Assembly: GCA_036365455.1 (NCBI GenBank)
Contig: JAWQUS010000017.1
Coordinates: 5,146,001-5,210,000 of the forward strand
Direction: 5' to 3'
Source of the DNA: Macrosoma leucophasiata
Taxonomy: Eukaryota; Arthropoda; Insecta; Lepidoptera; Hedylidae
DNA length: 64,000 nt
Shown here: piece after piece, positions 1 to 11,570 of the stretch
How the letters are laid out: each line of letters begins with the position of its first letter
How positions within the stretch are numbered: position 1 is the first letter of the stretch
The notes under the pieces: model-generated
What the model saw: only the letters and a program-made list of their open reading frames with translations
What the model was told of the DNA's origin: nothing
Database searches by the model: none
Position numbers and translations under genes: made by a program

Positions 1-18
1 ATATATATATATATATAT
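1..18. repeat. AT microsatellite at window edge
   Basis: (AT)n run at the very start. It abuts the next RTE 3' fragment and may be its tail. Confidence 0.7.
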
Positions 19-210
19 GTTTCTTCACGCCAAGTCCTTCACGGGGTAGGCAGAGAGTGTGGAGCGCCAGACATCCCGGTCCTGACACACCTCCTGTGCA
101 TCTTATTCGTTCATCATTATCTTCTTTTGACTCCACATTCTGATAGTATTTGACCTATTTGGTCAAGGTAGGTCAGTCTTGGTCTTCCATCTGTATCCAT
201 CCAAATAAGT
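19..210 (-). mobile_element. RTE-type LINE 3' fragment (CTGCCTACCCCGT family)
   Basis: Reverse complement of the conserved tail that reads ...CTCTCTGCCTACCCCGT...GGCGTGAAG in the + copy at 42835-43250. Degraded, no open frame. Confidence 0.7.
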
Positions 211-761
211 GGATCGATTTGAGTGCGGTTTATAATCAGTTCTAATTTGTCGAGGTAGTTCTTAGCCATGTTTGTATCATATTATCATTATAACGCCTTT
301 GACTATACAGATAGACATGAAGGTTTTGAAAGCAAAGTCATTATAATAATTTCTTCCATCCAAATAGAATTGTTTGCGAAAACGAAGTAGGTGCTTTGAA
401 ATTGCTTGAACACTTTCAAAGTACTTCGTTTACGAGATTTAGACAAAGGTGCACAATTCCCAAGCGTCTAATTGTACATTTTTAAATTGTAATATGAGAG
501 TTTCAAGTTTGCAAATTACAATGTTAACTTTGTTAAAACTTCAAGCAAAATTTAATTGTCTTCATTCTGAAAGTACTGAATTAATGAAGCTCTCGTAACC
601 TAGGGAATAATTAACTGATTTAAACAGAGGTCAGTGTATTGGTGGGTTTATTAGTCCTTTTCATTTGTAAAATTATTCATAAGAATAGATCTTATCGATG
701 AATGGATGTAATGGTTTTGAAATGAAAACTTTTGTGATTTGAGAGTCGATGAAACGAAAAA

Positions 762-1288
762 CCCGAATCCAACTCGGATGGGCAGCGTTTGGGAAGCTGC
801 GTTATATCTTCTCGTCAAATTTACCGCAGTGTCTGAGATAAAGGTCTTTGACCAGTGTGTGTTGCCAGTGATGACATACGGAACTGAAACGTGGTCGCTC
901 ACTATGGGCCTCATAAGAAGGCTAAAGGTCACTCAGAGAGCAATGGAGAGGGCTATGCTCGGAGTTTCTCTGCGAGATCGAATCAGAAATGAGGAGATCC
1001 GCTTGAGAACCAAAGTAACCGACATAGCCCACCGAATAGCGAAACTCAAGTGGCAGTGGGCAGAGCACATAGCTCGCAGAACTGACGGCCGTTGGGGCAG
1101 AAGAGTTCTGGAGTGGCGACCGCGTACCGGAAGACGAAGCGTAGGCCCACCCACGAGGTGGATCGATGACCTGGTGAAGGTCGCGGGCAATGGCTGGACG
1201 AGGGCGGCCCAGGACCGTTCGTTACGGCATTTTTTTGGGGGAGGCCTTTGTTCAGCAGTAAACGTCTTTTGGCTGAAATGATGATGAT
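762..1288 (+). mobile_element. 5'-truncated RTE insertion with 14-bp TSD
   Basis: Direct repeat GATGAAACGAAAAA at 748-761 and 1289-1302 flanks the copy, which ends in (ATG)n. Its coding part (844-1281) is the C-terminal end of an RTE reverse transcriptase: [42 protein letters not shown]. The longer ATG-started frame from 739 is a chimera with flanking DNA. Confidence 0.85.
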
Positions 1289-1379
1289 GATGAAACGAAA
1301 AAGCGACAGCAAAAAGAGATATACCTACACATAAATTCATAAGATCTAACGTGGACGAAAATTAAATAGGAATAACATA

Positions 1380-1575
1380 AATATATAAATGTTTTATATT
1401 ATTTCGCATTAACACATGCTTGTGAAATATATTTTATTTAAAGAAAAATGGAAAGAAAAATTTGACTGACAATTGGAAGAGCGGCTGGACTAGATGCCCA
1501 GTAGGCCGCGAGTTGAGTCTCGCCTGAAGTCAATTTTTTCTTTCCATTTTTCTTTAAGTAAAATATAAATACATA
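1380..1575. repeat. Inverted pair of tRNA-derived SINE (family A) pieces
   Basis: A - strand SINE tail (1395-1468) is followed by a + strand head lacking its first bases and its own tail (1470-1570). The arms are complementary over the AAAGAAAAATGG/CCATTTTTCTTT portion. The head keeps GAGCGGCTGGACTAGAT and a damaged B-box. Confidence 0.7.
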
Positions 1576-1696
1576 AATTTATTAGATTTAACGTAGGAGA
1601 AAATGAAATAGGAAGCACTATACAGGATCTTATGAAAATTTTTGAAGGTTTCACTTCCACCACGTATGATTAGCACACATGTTTTTTTTATTATTG

Positions 1697-1870
1697 GCAG
1701 AGAATATACGAAATGTCCATTCTACGTATAGAATGGACACTTCGACGCCTCACCCAACCTCCTCCCCTCTTATGGGCAACGATTGGTATTCTCTACGTGC
1801 TACGCACACAGGTGCACGTGTAAACACACGTCACTGATTAATGTCTGTGTAATAGAGACCAAATTAAGTG
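1697..1870 (+). repeat. CAGAGAATATG-type MITE copy
   Basis: Matches the inner elements at 48719-48927 (+) and 52339-52557 (-): the ACGTATAGAATGGACACTTCGACG block, CTCTTATGGGC and ACACGTCACTGAT. The 3' edge is unclear. Confidence 0.6.
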
Positions 1871-2517
1871 CGCTATTGTCGACGTAGCAACTGCGTTTTA
1901 CTAGTCTCTGAACTACGCTGCGGCTTGACGGACATAGATGAAACTATGAATGTGTCGTATTTTTTCTTGTTTTTATTTTATCACTGTAGGCCTGGCTAAT
2001 ATGTCAAATTACTATTTTCTAGTTCTGAGTCTCTGAGCTAACCTGTGATTGGACGGACATCGCATAATAAACTCAATACGGGCCTCTTTTTTTCTTGCTT
2101 TTGTTTTCCACTGCAGGCCTGATTAATATGTCAAATTCTCAAATTAGGTACTTTTTCCTAGTTCTGCATCTCTGAACCAAGCTACGGTCAGACATGGCCA
2201 AACTATATTTGATACAAGACTCTAAACATTTCAAAATCGCTGTTAAATACAAAAATCAGCTTGACCTTAAACAGGAAACAAATCTGCACTAGTTTTATTG
2301 TAGCTCACAAGGCACAAAACTAAACTTAAGTTGAACAAATATGAAGAACGTGAGGTGAAAAAACTCGAGTTCCGGCACCTGACTAATTGAGGGGGCGGAA
2401 GAAGAATCGGACTCCATTTGTAATGAAAGTGGGAGTGCCTAGAGCTAACATTTATTTGGTAGACTTTCATACGCCTCACAGCTGTAAATATAAACAGTTT
2501 TTGTATACGTCCAAGTC

Positions 2518-2722
2518 ATAGAGCAACACGGGCCATCGGGCGGTGTTTATGTATTTTGTTAAAGTCAAGGTGTGAGTTTCGTAGTAATAGACGATTTTTG
2601 TTCATTGTGTGTGTCACACAATTTTCCCTCCCAAAGAATGACAGACTGTTTTGCACCGGTAATAAACGCTATGGCTATTCCCCTCCGATCCGCCGTGGCC
2701 GGTGGCCCGTGTTGCTCTATGT
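2518..2722 (+). mobile_element. hAT-type MITE, CATAGAGCAACACG family, copy 1
   Basis: Ends CATAGAGCAACACGGGCCA and TGGCCCGTGTTGCTCTATG are inverted repeats. Flanking 8-mers GTCCAAGT and TTCGAAGT match at 6 of 8. Shorter than the other copies (internal deletion). Confidence 0.8.
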
Positions 2723-2741
2723 TCGAAGTCCATCGCCAAAT

Positions 2742-3530
2742 ATAACGAAAACGAATAAAAGGACAATCCATTACCGAGCAGCACTCAAATGATTTCAAAT
2801 TTTCAATTTGCTGTTTTCAAAGGATATTCGTAATCACAATAGCATCTGAATCGTCCATTACTGGACACAATAGAACACAATAACGTAACTTTTAAATCGG
2901 CTGTCGGCTATAGAAATAGCAATTACAACTTGGACTCTACAAGTTTTCTAGGGTTACTTAGCTTTAACTGGTGGATTAACTCATAAGCCCATCACAGAGA
3001 TAGACAAAAGATGTTTTGAAGAAAACTTTAAAGACTACTATACCTTTTATTTTGCGTATATCTGGGCCGATGACAAAATATGAAAGTACGACATACAGTT
3101 TTCGACTCCTTGCAATTTGCAATCATAAATGCGAAATGTCAGGAATGCATAATATGTGAAAATATAACACGAGGTGTCCATTTTTTCTACCTTCCACGTA
3201 TGCAAAATAAATGTTAAAATATTCAACCAGTTAATTGCCAACCCTGCCGGACCAGGGAGTCAGCAGCTTTTGTCGACGTGCAAAGTGAACGCATTGTGGT
3301 GGTCGCATTTAGAATTTCCTGACAACGCTTTGTGATGCCCAATTTTACGTACCGACGTTGGTTACACAAAAAAGAAGTTAACTGCAACTACGAAATGTAG
3401 CGGGCTTTCGGACACGTTGGTCCAGTATTGAAAAACATGAGAGCGGATAGCTTGAAAAAAGTTTATTTATTTTGAAAAAAACAACGGATAAGTGTGATTC
3501 GTGCGTTAATGCACTTACTACTGATGGTAA
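2742..3530. other. Unassigned intergenic stretch
   Basis: No coding exon, RNA gene or clear repeat recognised. Confidence 0.5.
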
Positions 3531-3534
3531 GGTC

Positions 3535-3730
3535 TTAGGAATGGGCGTGCATGTATGAAGAGAATGATGAAGGTATATGAGGCACGAGAGGTATGTCAAG
3601 ACCGGGATATCTCGTTCTACACTCTCTGCCTACCCCGTTAGGGACCTGGCGTGAAGATACACACATACATACATACTTATTGGAATGGTTAACCGCCATT
3701 AATCGGTTGACTGGCTGCACTGCTTCCACC
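3535..3730 (+). mobile_element. RTE-type LINE 3' fragment with (ACAT)n tail
   Basis: GTGCATGTATGAAGAGAATG through CCCCGTTAGGGACCTGGCGT then an ACATAC repeat. Matches 42835-43250. A further fragment (TTGGAATGGTTAACCG...) follows, shared with 23160-23260 and 49640-49760. Confidence 0.7.
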
Positions 3731-4169
3731 TTAAAGTATGATAATCCCAGTCATTCTCATTGATTTTCTAGTGCTATTGTATCAAATATATTAATTGTAA
3801 ATTTCAAAATGTCAAATATATATTTTTTAAGTTGTAGTCAAGAAGTAGAGGAATGAGGAAGAGAAAGGATGTCATGAAAAATCTCGAAATTCACCCAAGC
3901 GTTGCGTAAATTTAAACGGATCGAAAAAATTCAAAGCATATTTAAATACCTACCTACAATTTACTGCTAGAAACAATTACTACTGCCTACAATTTTCTGT
4001 TTGCAAAGCATAAATACTGAATTTCCGGCGAAATGTCGGAGATTCACTTTAAATGTGAATATTTAACGCGAGATATTCGTTTTTGGTAAAGAGTAAATCC
4101 AGCAAAAGCACACGAAATCCATTTTATGCGATAGGTATCAGGGAAAAGGGAACCTGAATTTCGATATTT

Positions 4170-4340
4170 TCGGCTCTTTGTAGCGTCCACTACATACGGC
4201 GTGCATTCGAATTACATCGCACATGCGAAGTTTTCTCAAGAGTTGGCATATATAAAACTTCAATCATTAGGTCGCGGCCCGCCAGGCGCTATCACCTCGC
4301 ATGGTCGGAGGATCCTCCCTTTTCACCGGAGGAACACTTC
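4170..4340 (+). repeat. Dispersed repeat shared with intron 3
   Basis: AGCGTCCACTACATA, CGCACATGCGAAGTTTTC and ATCACCTCGC also occur in order at 27908-28075. Class not recognised. Confidence 0.5.
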
Positions 4341-4542
4341 CACCCGTTCCTCAACATCTTTATAACGTTTTTTTAGTGTGAATCGAAATTTTGAGGCCTA
4401 GGTATATATCTACACTTGCGAGTTTTAAACTGGAATCACATAAACGGAGGTTATTCAATCATGTGTTATTATTATTTTATTTATATTGTTACTCAAGCTT
4501 AAAGCCCGCAAGTGTACCTACATTTATTAGGTAAATCTTTAA

Positions 4543-4688
4543 CCCCCTTATTCATAAACGTACATTAGATACGTTTTAGCTATAGAATGCTTTGTCTGTA
4601 TCAGTTGCATTGTCAAATATGCAGGATAGAAAAAGACAAAGGAGAGATGAGCAACACTTTAGCTAAAACACGTATATGAATAAGGGGG
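4543..4688 (+). mobile_element. 146-bp MITE with TAA target duplication, copy 1
   Basis: CCCCCTTATTCATAAACGT and ACGTATATGAATAAGGGGG are inverted termini, and TAA flanks both sides. The TAA duplication points to PIF/Harbinger-type mobilisation. Confidence 0.8.
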
Positions 4689-5100
4689 TAAGAGTGTAAA
4701 ATTAAAAACGTACTTCACACCTAGTTTCCCGTAAGAAGTAGGCAGAGGTAAACTTTTGCAATCATGCAAACACACACGATACGTCGGCTTAATATAGAGT
4801 TAAAGGTAACTTGACTCTATCTTTATGTCATGAAATAAATTTTCTGACCTTTGATTTAAAATTAAATTATTAACCAAAAGGGTAAAAAAATTAAAGATGC
4901 AAAAAAAAATTGGAAACTGCTTTAGATGTCGATTTTATTTTCTGTAATCATATTAAAATGAATGTGCTTTGAATATAATAATTGTTGCCTATTTCATATT
5001 GTATTCATGTTTATATGTATTATAAAATATCTGAACTAAATAAATTGAAATGAATAGAATAAGATAATACATTACTTTCTGAAAAGATAAAAGATAATAA

Positions 5101-6381
5101 TAGGTTGGGGAAAAAGTCTTTTCGCATTATAGTATGTATGAACTTGTAATAAAATCTCTTTGGGTGTAGTATTTGTATCTGGCTGGTTTTGGTATTATTG
5201 AAAGTTAAAATTTTAAAGAACATAATTCCAAATTCAAATTAGGAAAATGTGTGATTTTCATTTGTTTTTCGTACTGTCAAGCTGAGTGAATCTAATTAAG
5301 AAATTCGATACATTTTAAAATTTTACTACAAAAAGGTAAAAATTCAACGCAAGCCGCGAAAAAAAAATGCGATGTTTATGGACCTAGTGCAGTGTCTGTG
5401 AGAGTAGCACAAATTTGGTTTAAGCGTTTTCAATCCGGAAATTTTGATGTCAAAGATGCACCTCGCTCTGGTCGCCCTATTACGGATAAAATGGATGCCA
5501 TTTTTGAAAAAGTGGAGCAAGATCGACATATCAGTAGTTACGACGTAGCTGAAGAGAATTGACCACAAAACAGTTTTGGCGCATTTGAGAATATCGAGCT
5601 TTTTTTAAAAAAGCTCGATATTTGGGTACCTCACGAGCTCACTGAAAGAAACCTTATGAACCGTATACTCATTTGTGATTCTTTATTACGACGTAATGAA
5701 ACCGAACCATTTTTGAAGAAGCTGATAACTGGTGATGAAAAGTGAATCACGTACGACAAGAACGTGCGAAAAAGGTCGTGGTCAAAGGCCGGTCAGGCTT
5801 CACAGACTGTGGCGAAACCCGGGTTAACTCTCAATAAGGTGATGTTGTGTGTGTGGTGGGATTGGAAGGGCATTATTCATTATGAGCTATTTCCACCAGG
5901 CAGGACTATCGATTCTGAACTCTACTGCGAACAACTGATGAGATTAAAGCAAGAAGTTGAGAGAAAGCGGCCGGAATTGATCAACAGAAGGGGTGTGGTG
6001 TTTCATCATGATAACGCTAGACCTCACACATCTATAGCCACTCTGCAAAAATTAAGAGAGTTTGGCTGGGAGGTGTTAATGCATCCGCCGTATAGTCCTG
6101 ACCTTGCACCTTCAGATTCCCACCTGTTTCGGTCTCTTCAGAATTCTTCATGCAATGTTAGGTTAACATCACGAGAGGACTGCCAAATCCACTTGTCGCG
6201 TTATTTTGATGAGTAGTCCCAAAATTTTTATAGCAATGGGATCATGTCCCTACCTACAAGATGGCAAAAGGTTATCGAACAAAATGGTACATACATACTT
6301 TAGTTAAATTTAAATAAACAATATTAAAAATTTTTTTGAATTATCTGAAAAATAGCGAAGAAACTTTTTCCCCAACCTTAA
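5101..6381 (+). pseudogene. mariner element with broken transposase
   Basis: Terminal inverted repeats GGTTGGGGAAAAAGT (left) and ACTTTTTCCCCAACC (right) flank a ~1.28 kb element. The N-terminal transposase region (~5340-5560) reads VRVAQIWFKRFQSGNFDVKD in one frame, then breaks near 5560. The catalytic block resumes with an in-frame stop at 5743 where ITYDK normally follows Trp. The C-terminal open part (5764-6216) keeps FHHDNARPHTS and PPYSPDLAPSD, the second and third catalytic Asp of a DD34D enzyme. It is a dead copy. Confidence 0.9.
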
Positions 6382-6858
6382 ATCACAAAAACATCATACC
6401 ATCAACAATAGATAGGGTTGGGTCATGTTCCACGAAAAGCGATAGTAAGAATATTTTAGCCGCTTCATAAATTTTATGCAGTGAAAAATGGTCTGCGTAT
6501 CACATGGATCGCTTCCTCTCACGAAATTTTCTTTTGCCAAACGAAAGGTTTTACGTAGGGACCCAAACTATTATATCGATTCAGAAACATCAGTGTTTTG
6601 TTGTTATTCAAACAAAAGCCATCGATATTCACCATTGTAAACTATCGACGTATTGATGTCATTCTAAAATACGTTTTTCACGTTTTCGTTTATCAAAAGA
6701 AAATCATGATCAGCCGTAATCAACAAGCTTGTTACCAAATTTGATGAGCGTCATCTTCAAGATTTCGTTGTGAACTAAACTTATACTAAACTTAAATGTA
6801 TTCGTTCGTTATAAAACTGACAGTCCAAATTCAGATGCTTGCCATCCCTGTGGACTAA

Positions 6859-7004
6859 CCCCCTTATTAATAAACGTATTTTAGCTAAAGTGTTGCAAAT
6901 CTCTCTTTTGTCTTTTTCTATCCTGCACATTTAACAGTGCAACTGACAAAGACATAGCATTCTATAGCTAAAACGTATCAAAAGTACATTTATGAATAAG
7001 GCGG
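6859..7004 (-). mobile_element. 146-bp MITE with TAA target duplication, copy 2
   Basis: Same family and same length as 4543-4688 but in opposite internal orientation. TAA at 6856-6858 and 7005-7007. Confidence 0.8.
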
Positions 7005-7298
7005 TAAGTTTTTTGCCTCTGTAATTACGGGTTAATAGATAAGAAAATAAGCGAAATAATAATGAAGCAAAAATGAAAACTGACCAGCACTCGTCTCTTC
7101 TATTTGATCTAAAATTGTCCTAATTGAAAGGAAATATAAAAAATATAGATGTTCATTTTAGAAACAGAGGGATACCTATTCAGTGCAATCATTGTGAACG
7201 GAATTTTTGTACAGCTCTTTCTCTGAGTCTGACTCAATTTACCGAAGATTAGAAATAAGAATAAAAGCTAACATTTGAAAAACAGTCAGTACCTTTTT

Positions 7299-7570
7299 AC
7301 TGGTGGTAGAGCTCCAGTGATGGAGCTCGCGGGCATAGGCACCATGGCATTTCCTAATATACTTGCCGTTTAGCGGCAAGTATATTAGGTATATGGTAGT
7401 GTTCAGCACTATCGTGTTCCGGTCAGGTGCTAATGTACGGCCCTGCAATTTCCGGCACAGAGGCATAACACCTCAGGCCTCAGGAGTGGTAACGCATCTA
7501 CATTTGACCTCATCACTTAACATCAATGTGAACTGCATGCTTGTTTGCCACTTCCAGTACATAAAAGAAA
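7299..7570 (+). repeat. GGTGGTAGAGCTCC repeat, copy with internal hairpin
   Basis: Member of the ~285 bp family. Unlike other copies, its CCTAATATACTTGCCG segment is followed by its own inverse, giving a perfect 16-bp hairpin (7353-7389). Confidence 0.85.
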
Positions 7571-8269
7571 ACCTACCAATATATTTTTTGAGAGCAATGC
7601 AATCACATAAGTCTTATGGTAAGACATACGCGATTAGAGGCGGTGCAACTTTCGCTCTAATCATCGGTTGGTGATAACCGGGAACAACCACGGGGGTTGT
7701 ACTAGGGTCGGGAGATAAGTGTTTGAAAAACGTGACATTTCGATAAGTCGATATAATAATTATTATCATCTGTCGATATTTTTTTCTAGCAGCCATGTTC
7801 ACATCTCTAGTTTTACCACTTGGATAGTTACACTAAACTGGGTATTTTATCGTGTCAGGCCCGTTGGGCAAGAACGATCACGATGCCGCACCGATATCGC
7901 GTATGATATGAAAAGGATCGTAAAAATTCATAGTTTTATAATACACAACGGTTTCATCTGTTTTACGATGAATAAAATTTGAATGATATTTTTCTGTATT
8001 TAAAATTTCCATTGTTTACCGTTCTTTTTTATGTTTTTTGATCACAAAAAGATTAAGTATTAATGGGAAACCAATTAGGTAATACAATTTTGACATGAAC
8101 TAGGTACCGTATGCTTGACTTTCTAAGCTATTGCATAGCTTCTATCGCGGGCCTTGAGCGCGGGGACCGAATTCAAAAATTCCGTAACGCAAAAAACCGG
8201 ACGCTCCGGATTACAAATTTTAAACTCATTTAAAGAAAGTCATGTATAATTTCGCCATCCGACCTCGTG

Positions 8270-8350
8270 GGTAGCGTGGCCGAGCGGTCTAGGCGCTGGT
8301 TTAAGGCATCAGTTTCTTCAGAGGCGTGGGTTCGAAACCCACCGCTGCCA
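8270..8350 (+). tRNA. tRNA-Leu (AAG)
   Basis: The acceptor stem GGTAGCG pairs with CGCTGCC, followed by discriminator A. The D region is GTGGCCGAGCGGTCTAGGCGC. The anticodon stem CTGGT/ATCAG encloses TTAAGGC (anticodon AAG). There is a long class-II variable arm, and the T arm GTGGG/CCCAC carries the B-box GGTTCGAAACC. A T-run about 17 bp downstream can terminate Pol III. The D loop looks one base short of the usual animal tRNA-Leu(AAG). Confidence 0.88.
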
Positions 8351-8545
8351 AGATTGTATTTGTTCATTTTTTTGTGTTTGTTTTTCCATTCAATATTTAA
8401 AAAGTGGTAAATATTAATAGAAAATTATTGTTTCATTTTTCTATATTTTTTTTCTTTTATTTGCATTTTATTTTGTTTTGCATAATTTTAGATAATTATG
8501 TAAATGCAATAGCTTTACCGCGGCAGTCCCCGAGTGCCACACGTC

Positions 8546-8690
8546 TTTTTTTTATGTAATGGAAGTGGCAAACAAGCATGCAGTTCACATTGATATAAGT
8601 GATGACTGCAGCCTATAGACACCCACACAAAGATCAAGGTCAAAATACAGATGCGTTACTCTACCACCAACACGGAACGGAAACACTGAA
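8546..8690 (-). repeat. GGTGGTAGAGCTCC repeat, partial
   Basis: Reverse complement of the family's 3' half (poly-T, GGAAGTGGCAAACAAGCATG...). It breaks off at the GCGTTAC segment. Confidence 0.8.
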
Positions 8691-9134
8691 CCAATAATGA
8701 AAATTCTTTCACAATGAGGCAGCCACACTCAAGTGTGCTATAGTAGGCTTTATTTTATATTGGTAGGAGTAATTTAGGTGACATTGTACCCGTGCGCAGT
8801 CGGAGCGGGCCGCTAGTACTTATATAGGGGTGTGGATTCATAATAACTTCGTTTCGTTTCACCTACTGAAAATGAATGGCGACAATAAAAATAACGCTCC
8901 GGAATTTCGCAGTTTGGCTGAACCTTAATGAGATTTGAGTCCTTGGCAGCCTCCGCAGCTAACCCCTAATTACGACTAAAATCGGTTCGAATTTGATGCT
9001 TATTTGCCACATTCATGACACAAAACCGAAACTTAAACTAAACGTAGTAAAGAACTGAAAACTTAAAATATTTTTCCAAAAAACTGATAGGGGGCAATTA
9101 ATGAAGAGTAACAGAAACCAAAAAAATATTTTTT

Positions 9135-9290
9135 TGGAAATTTTGTCTGTCTGTCTGTCTAGCACGTTATAACTTCGAAACTACTCAACGGATTTGAACG
9201 AGGACGTTATAATTAGGAGCGTTGTCAAAAATTTGTTTCGTCAAAATCGGTAAGGGAAAAAGAAGTTATGGTCAATTGAATATTTATTCA
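9135..9290 (+). repeat. Dispersed repeat pair (copy 1; copy 2 at 13990-14150)
   Basis: TGTCTGTCT, ACGTTATAACTTCGAAACTA, CAACGGATTTGAACG and GTTTCGTCAAAATCG occur in the same order in both. Resembles 3' parts of common lepidopteran repeats. Confidence 0.6.
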
Positions 9291-9420
9291 TCTATTTATT
9301 TATTTATTTATACTTAAATGTACATGAGAAGTACATATGGGGGACTTAATGCCTCTAGGCATTATCTCCCAGTCAACCTGTGAGTAGAGCAGAAAGTCAA
9401 CGAAGAGGTGCAGGCAGTGC
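9290..9420 (-). mobile_element. LINE 3' end with (AATA)n tail
   Basis: A TTTA repeat followed by a unique body, i.e. an element on the - strand ending in (AATA)n. Only the 3' end is present. Confidence 0.5.
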
Positions 9421-9475
9421 ATATTTACTTCAAAACTTTTAAACAGAGTTGAATGCAGTTTACGTATTTAGTCTA

Positions 9476-9565
9476 GTTGTGCCCGCGACTTTATCCGCGT
9501 AAAAAATAACAAAATTACTGTACAGTATCTATGCGGACGAAGTCGTGGACACAGCTAGTCATAAA
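9476..9565. repeat. CCCGCGACTTTATCCGCGT repeat remnant
   Basis: GTTGTGCCCGCGACTTTATC on + and the reverse form GCGGACGAAGTCGTGG within 60 bp. This sequence recurs near 18225, 21212 and 45775. Confidence 0.5.
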
Positions 9566-10009
9566 TATACAGGAAACAAAGGAATGTTGTGAAAATTCAC
9601 GGCAAAATCCATATTACCTACATTACCAAGAAAATTCCTTTAAAATTATTTTCCCTCAAACTTTGACCAGTTGAAATCTCTTGGAAATATGTTTTTCAGT
9701 TGTGGTCGCACAAAGTGAATATTCGGCGGGCATTCAAACAATTTCATTTCTCACTCGCACTCTGTTTTTTCGTCTGACTAAACTCGAGGTATTATGATAA
9801 AGTACAATGACGGTATTGTACACTGTCCGCACCATATCTGATGGAAAAAATGAAAGGCTGTATGATTAAGTGCCATTACTCTTTCGCAGGAGAAAGGTTT
9901 TAAAAATGGATTACCTTATCTTCGTAAAACTCGTTGCCTGTGCCAGAATTCAGAGAAAAAAGCACGTGGAATTGAAACAAAGCTGTTCAAAAATGTCATG
10001 TCATTTTTT

Positions 10010-10301
10010 ACTGGTGGTAGAGCTCCAGTGACGGAGCTCGCGGGCGTAGGCACCACCGCATTACCTATAATATACTTGACGCTAAATGGTAGTGTTCAGC
10101 ACTATCGTGTTCCGTTTAGGTGGTAATAATGTACGGCCCTGTAATTCCCGGCACAGAGGCATAAAACCTTAAGCCTCAGGAGTGGTAACGCATCTGCATT
10201 TTGACCTCTGGTTTTTCTGTGGGTGTCTATAGGCTGCAGATATCACTTAACATCGATGCGAGCTGCATGCATGTTTGCCACTTTCATAACATTAAAAAAA
10301 A
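10010..10301 (+). repeat. GGTGGTAGAGCTCC repeat copy
   Basis: Near-complete copy ending in an A-run. Palindrome GAGCTCC/GGAGCTC at the 5' end as in all copies. Confidence 0.9.
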
Positions 10302-10367
10302 TCTATGTAAATTACACTTTGAAAAATTAAGCTTATCCTACATTCACAGCCCCATACTATATTTAAC

Positions 10368-10510
10368 CTGTTTCGTGGGTGCCGTTGTATCTACACACAC
10401 TACACAAACACAAACTCCCAAACCTATTCACCTACCCACTGCTACTACGCTGGCGTCCTGGGTTCGATCCCGGGTCGGAGACTATCAGAGATAAACCTTT
10501 ATCTCTGATC
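10368..10510. repeat. Chimera of SINE-C (-) and SINE-B (+) pieces
   Basis: CGTGGGTGCCGTTGTAT through ACACAAAC is a - strand tail of the CCCGGTTAGTCCAG SINE. GCTACTACGCTGG and GGTTCGATCCCGGGTCGG belong to the head of the GCCTCAGTAGCG SINE. Confidence 0.6.
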
Positions 10511-10607
10511 ATCCTAAAATCCTTTGTCTGGCAATGACGTCAATGTATAGAGTAGACACCGAGAACAAACATCACGTTCCGTTTTTAAATCGATTTGACA
10601 GATTCTC

Positions 10608-11180
10608 ACTGGTGGTAGAGCTCCAGTGACGGAGCTCGCGGGCGTAGGCACCACCGCATTACCGGACATACTTGCCGCTAAATGGTAGTGTTTATTTATT
10701 TATTTATTGGTAATCCAACAGCGATACATAACTAATATAAGTACAGAACAAAAAATATAACAATATGGCCAATCAAGGATTACACTTAAAGTACATACAA
10801 TGATAAATAGGTACAGTGTTCAAGGATTAATTTTAGATTAATTAGCAGCTCTGTGTGTGTGTGTGTGTGTGTGTGTGAGAGTGTGTGTGAGTGAGTGTGT
10901 GTGAGTGTGTGAGTGTGCGTGTGCGCACGCGCGTACCTTATGCTTGTTCTAGATAATAACGGAGTAATTTAATTATTTCCTTTTTGAGAGAAGCCTTGGA
11001 CAGATGGAGTATATCTTACTCTGAATACGACTTATTGTAACATCTAACTAATCTTGTTAAAGTAGAATTTTTTCCGTAATTTTCCGTGTTCAACACTATC
11101 GTGTTCCGATCAGGTGGTAATGTACGGCCCTGTAATTTCCGGCACAGAGGCATAACACCTTAGGCCTCAGGAGTGGTAAC
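10608..11180 (+). repeat. GGTGGTAGAGCTCC repeat interrupted by a LINE tail
   Basis: The copy runs 10608-10690, is split, and resumes at ~11088 (TTCAACACTATCGTGTTCCG). GTGTT lies at both break points. Confidence 0.85.
10692..11084 (-). mobile_element. Nested LINE 3' fragment with (AATA)n tail and GT microsatellite
   Basis: Starts with a TTTA repeat then TTGGTAATCCAACAGCGAT, i.e. a - strand LINE tail. It contains a (GT)n run with GA interruptions at ~10853-10930. Inserted into the repeat above. Confidence 0.65.
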
Positions 11181-11454
11181 GTTAGGGTTCCGTAGTTACA
11201 GAGTAAGAGATGTAATGAAAACAAATATATTTTCAATGGTCCTGTTCGAAATTTTCGAGTAAAATACATTTGATCGACTATAACTCGCAAACTTGCAAGG
11301 CCAACTTTAGTGTGATAGTTTTCCTTTTAATTTCGTTATATGTAGCTATCTACTATTGCCGTAACGAGAAAAACGCCTAAATCGAGAACGAATAAAACAA
11401 AGTACCACGCGTAAACAGTAGTGTGAAACGGTTAGGTTAGAAAAGAACTAGAAA

Positions 11455-11570
11455 TTAAAGAAAAAACGGGAAGAAAAATTTTACTTCGGGCAGGAATCGA
11501 ACCTGCGACGTCAGGATAACCAGTCCAGCTCTAAAGTTCACTCGCATGTGTTATTGCGAAAAATAAATAT
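11455..11570 (-). repeat. tRNA-derived SINE (family A-like), - strand
   Basis: The reverse complement shows GAGCTGGACTGGTTATCC, B-box GGTTCGATTCC and tail CGAAGTAAAATTTTTCTTCC. The tRNA-like part and tail resemble the copies at 19612-20130. Confidence 0.6.

Noticed and set aside
739..843. N-terminal part of the 180-codon frame at 739-1281
   Set aside because: It starts in flanking DNA before the target duplication and is a chance fusion to the RTE copy.
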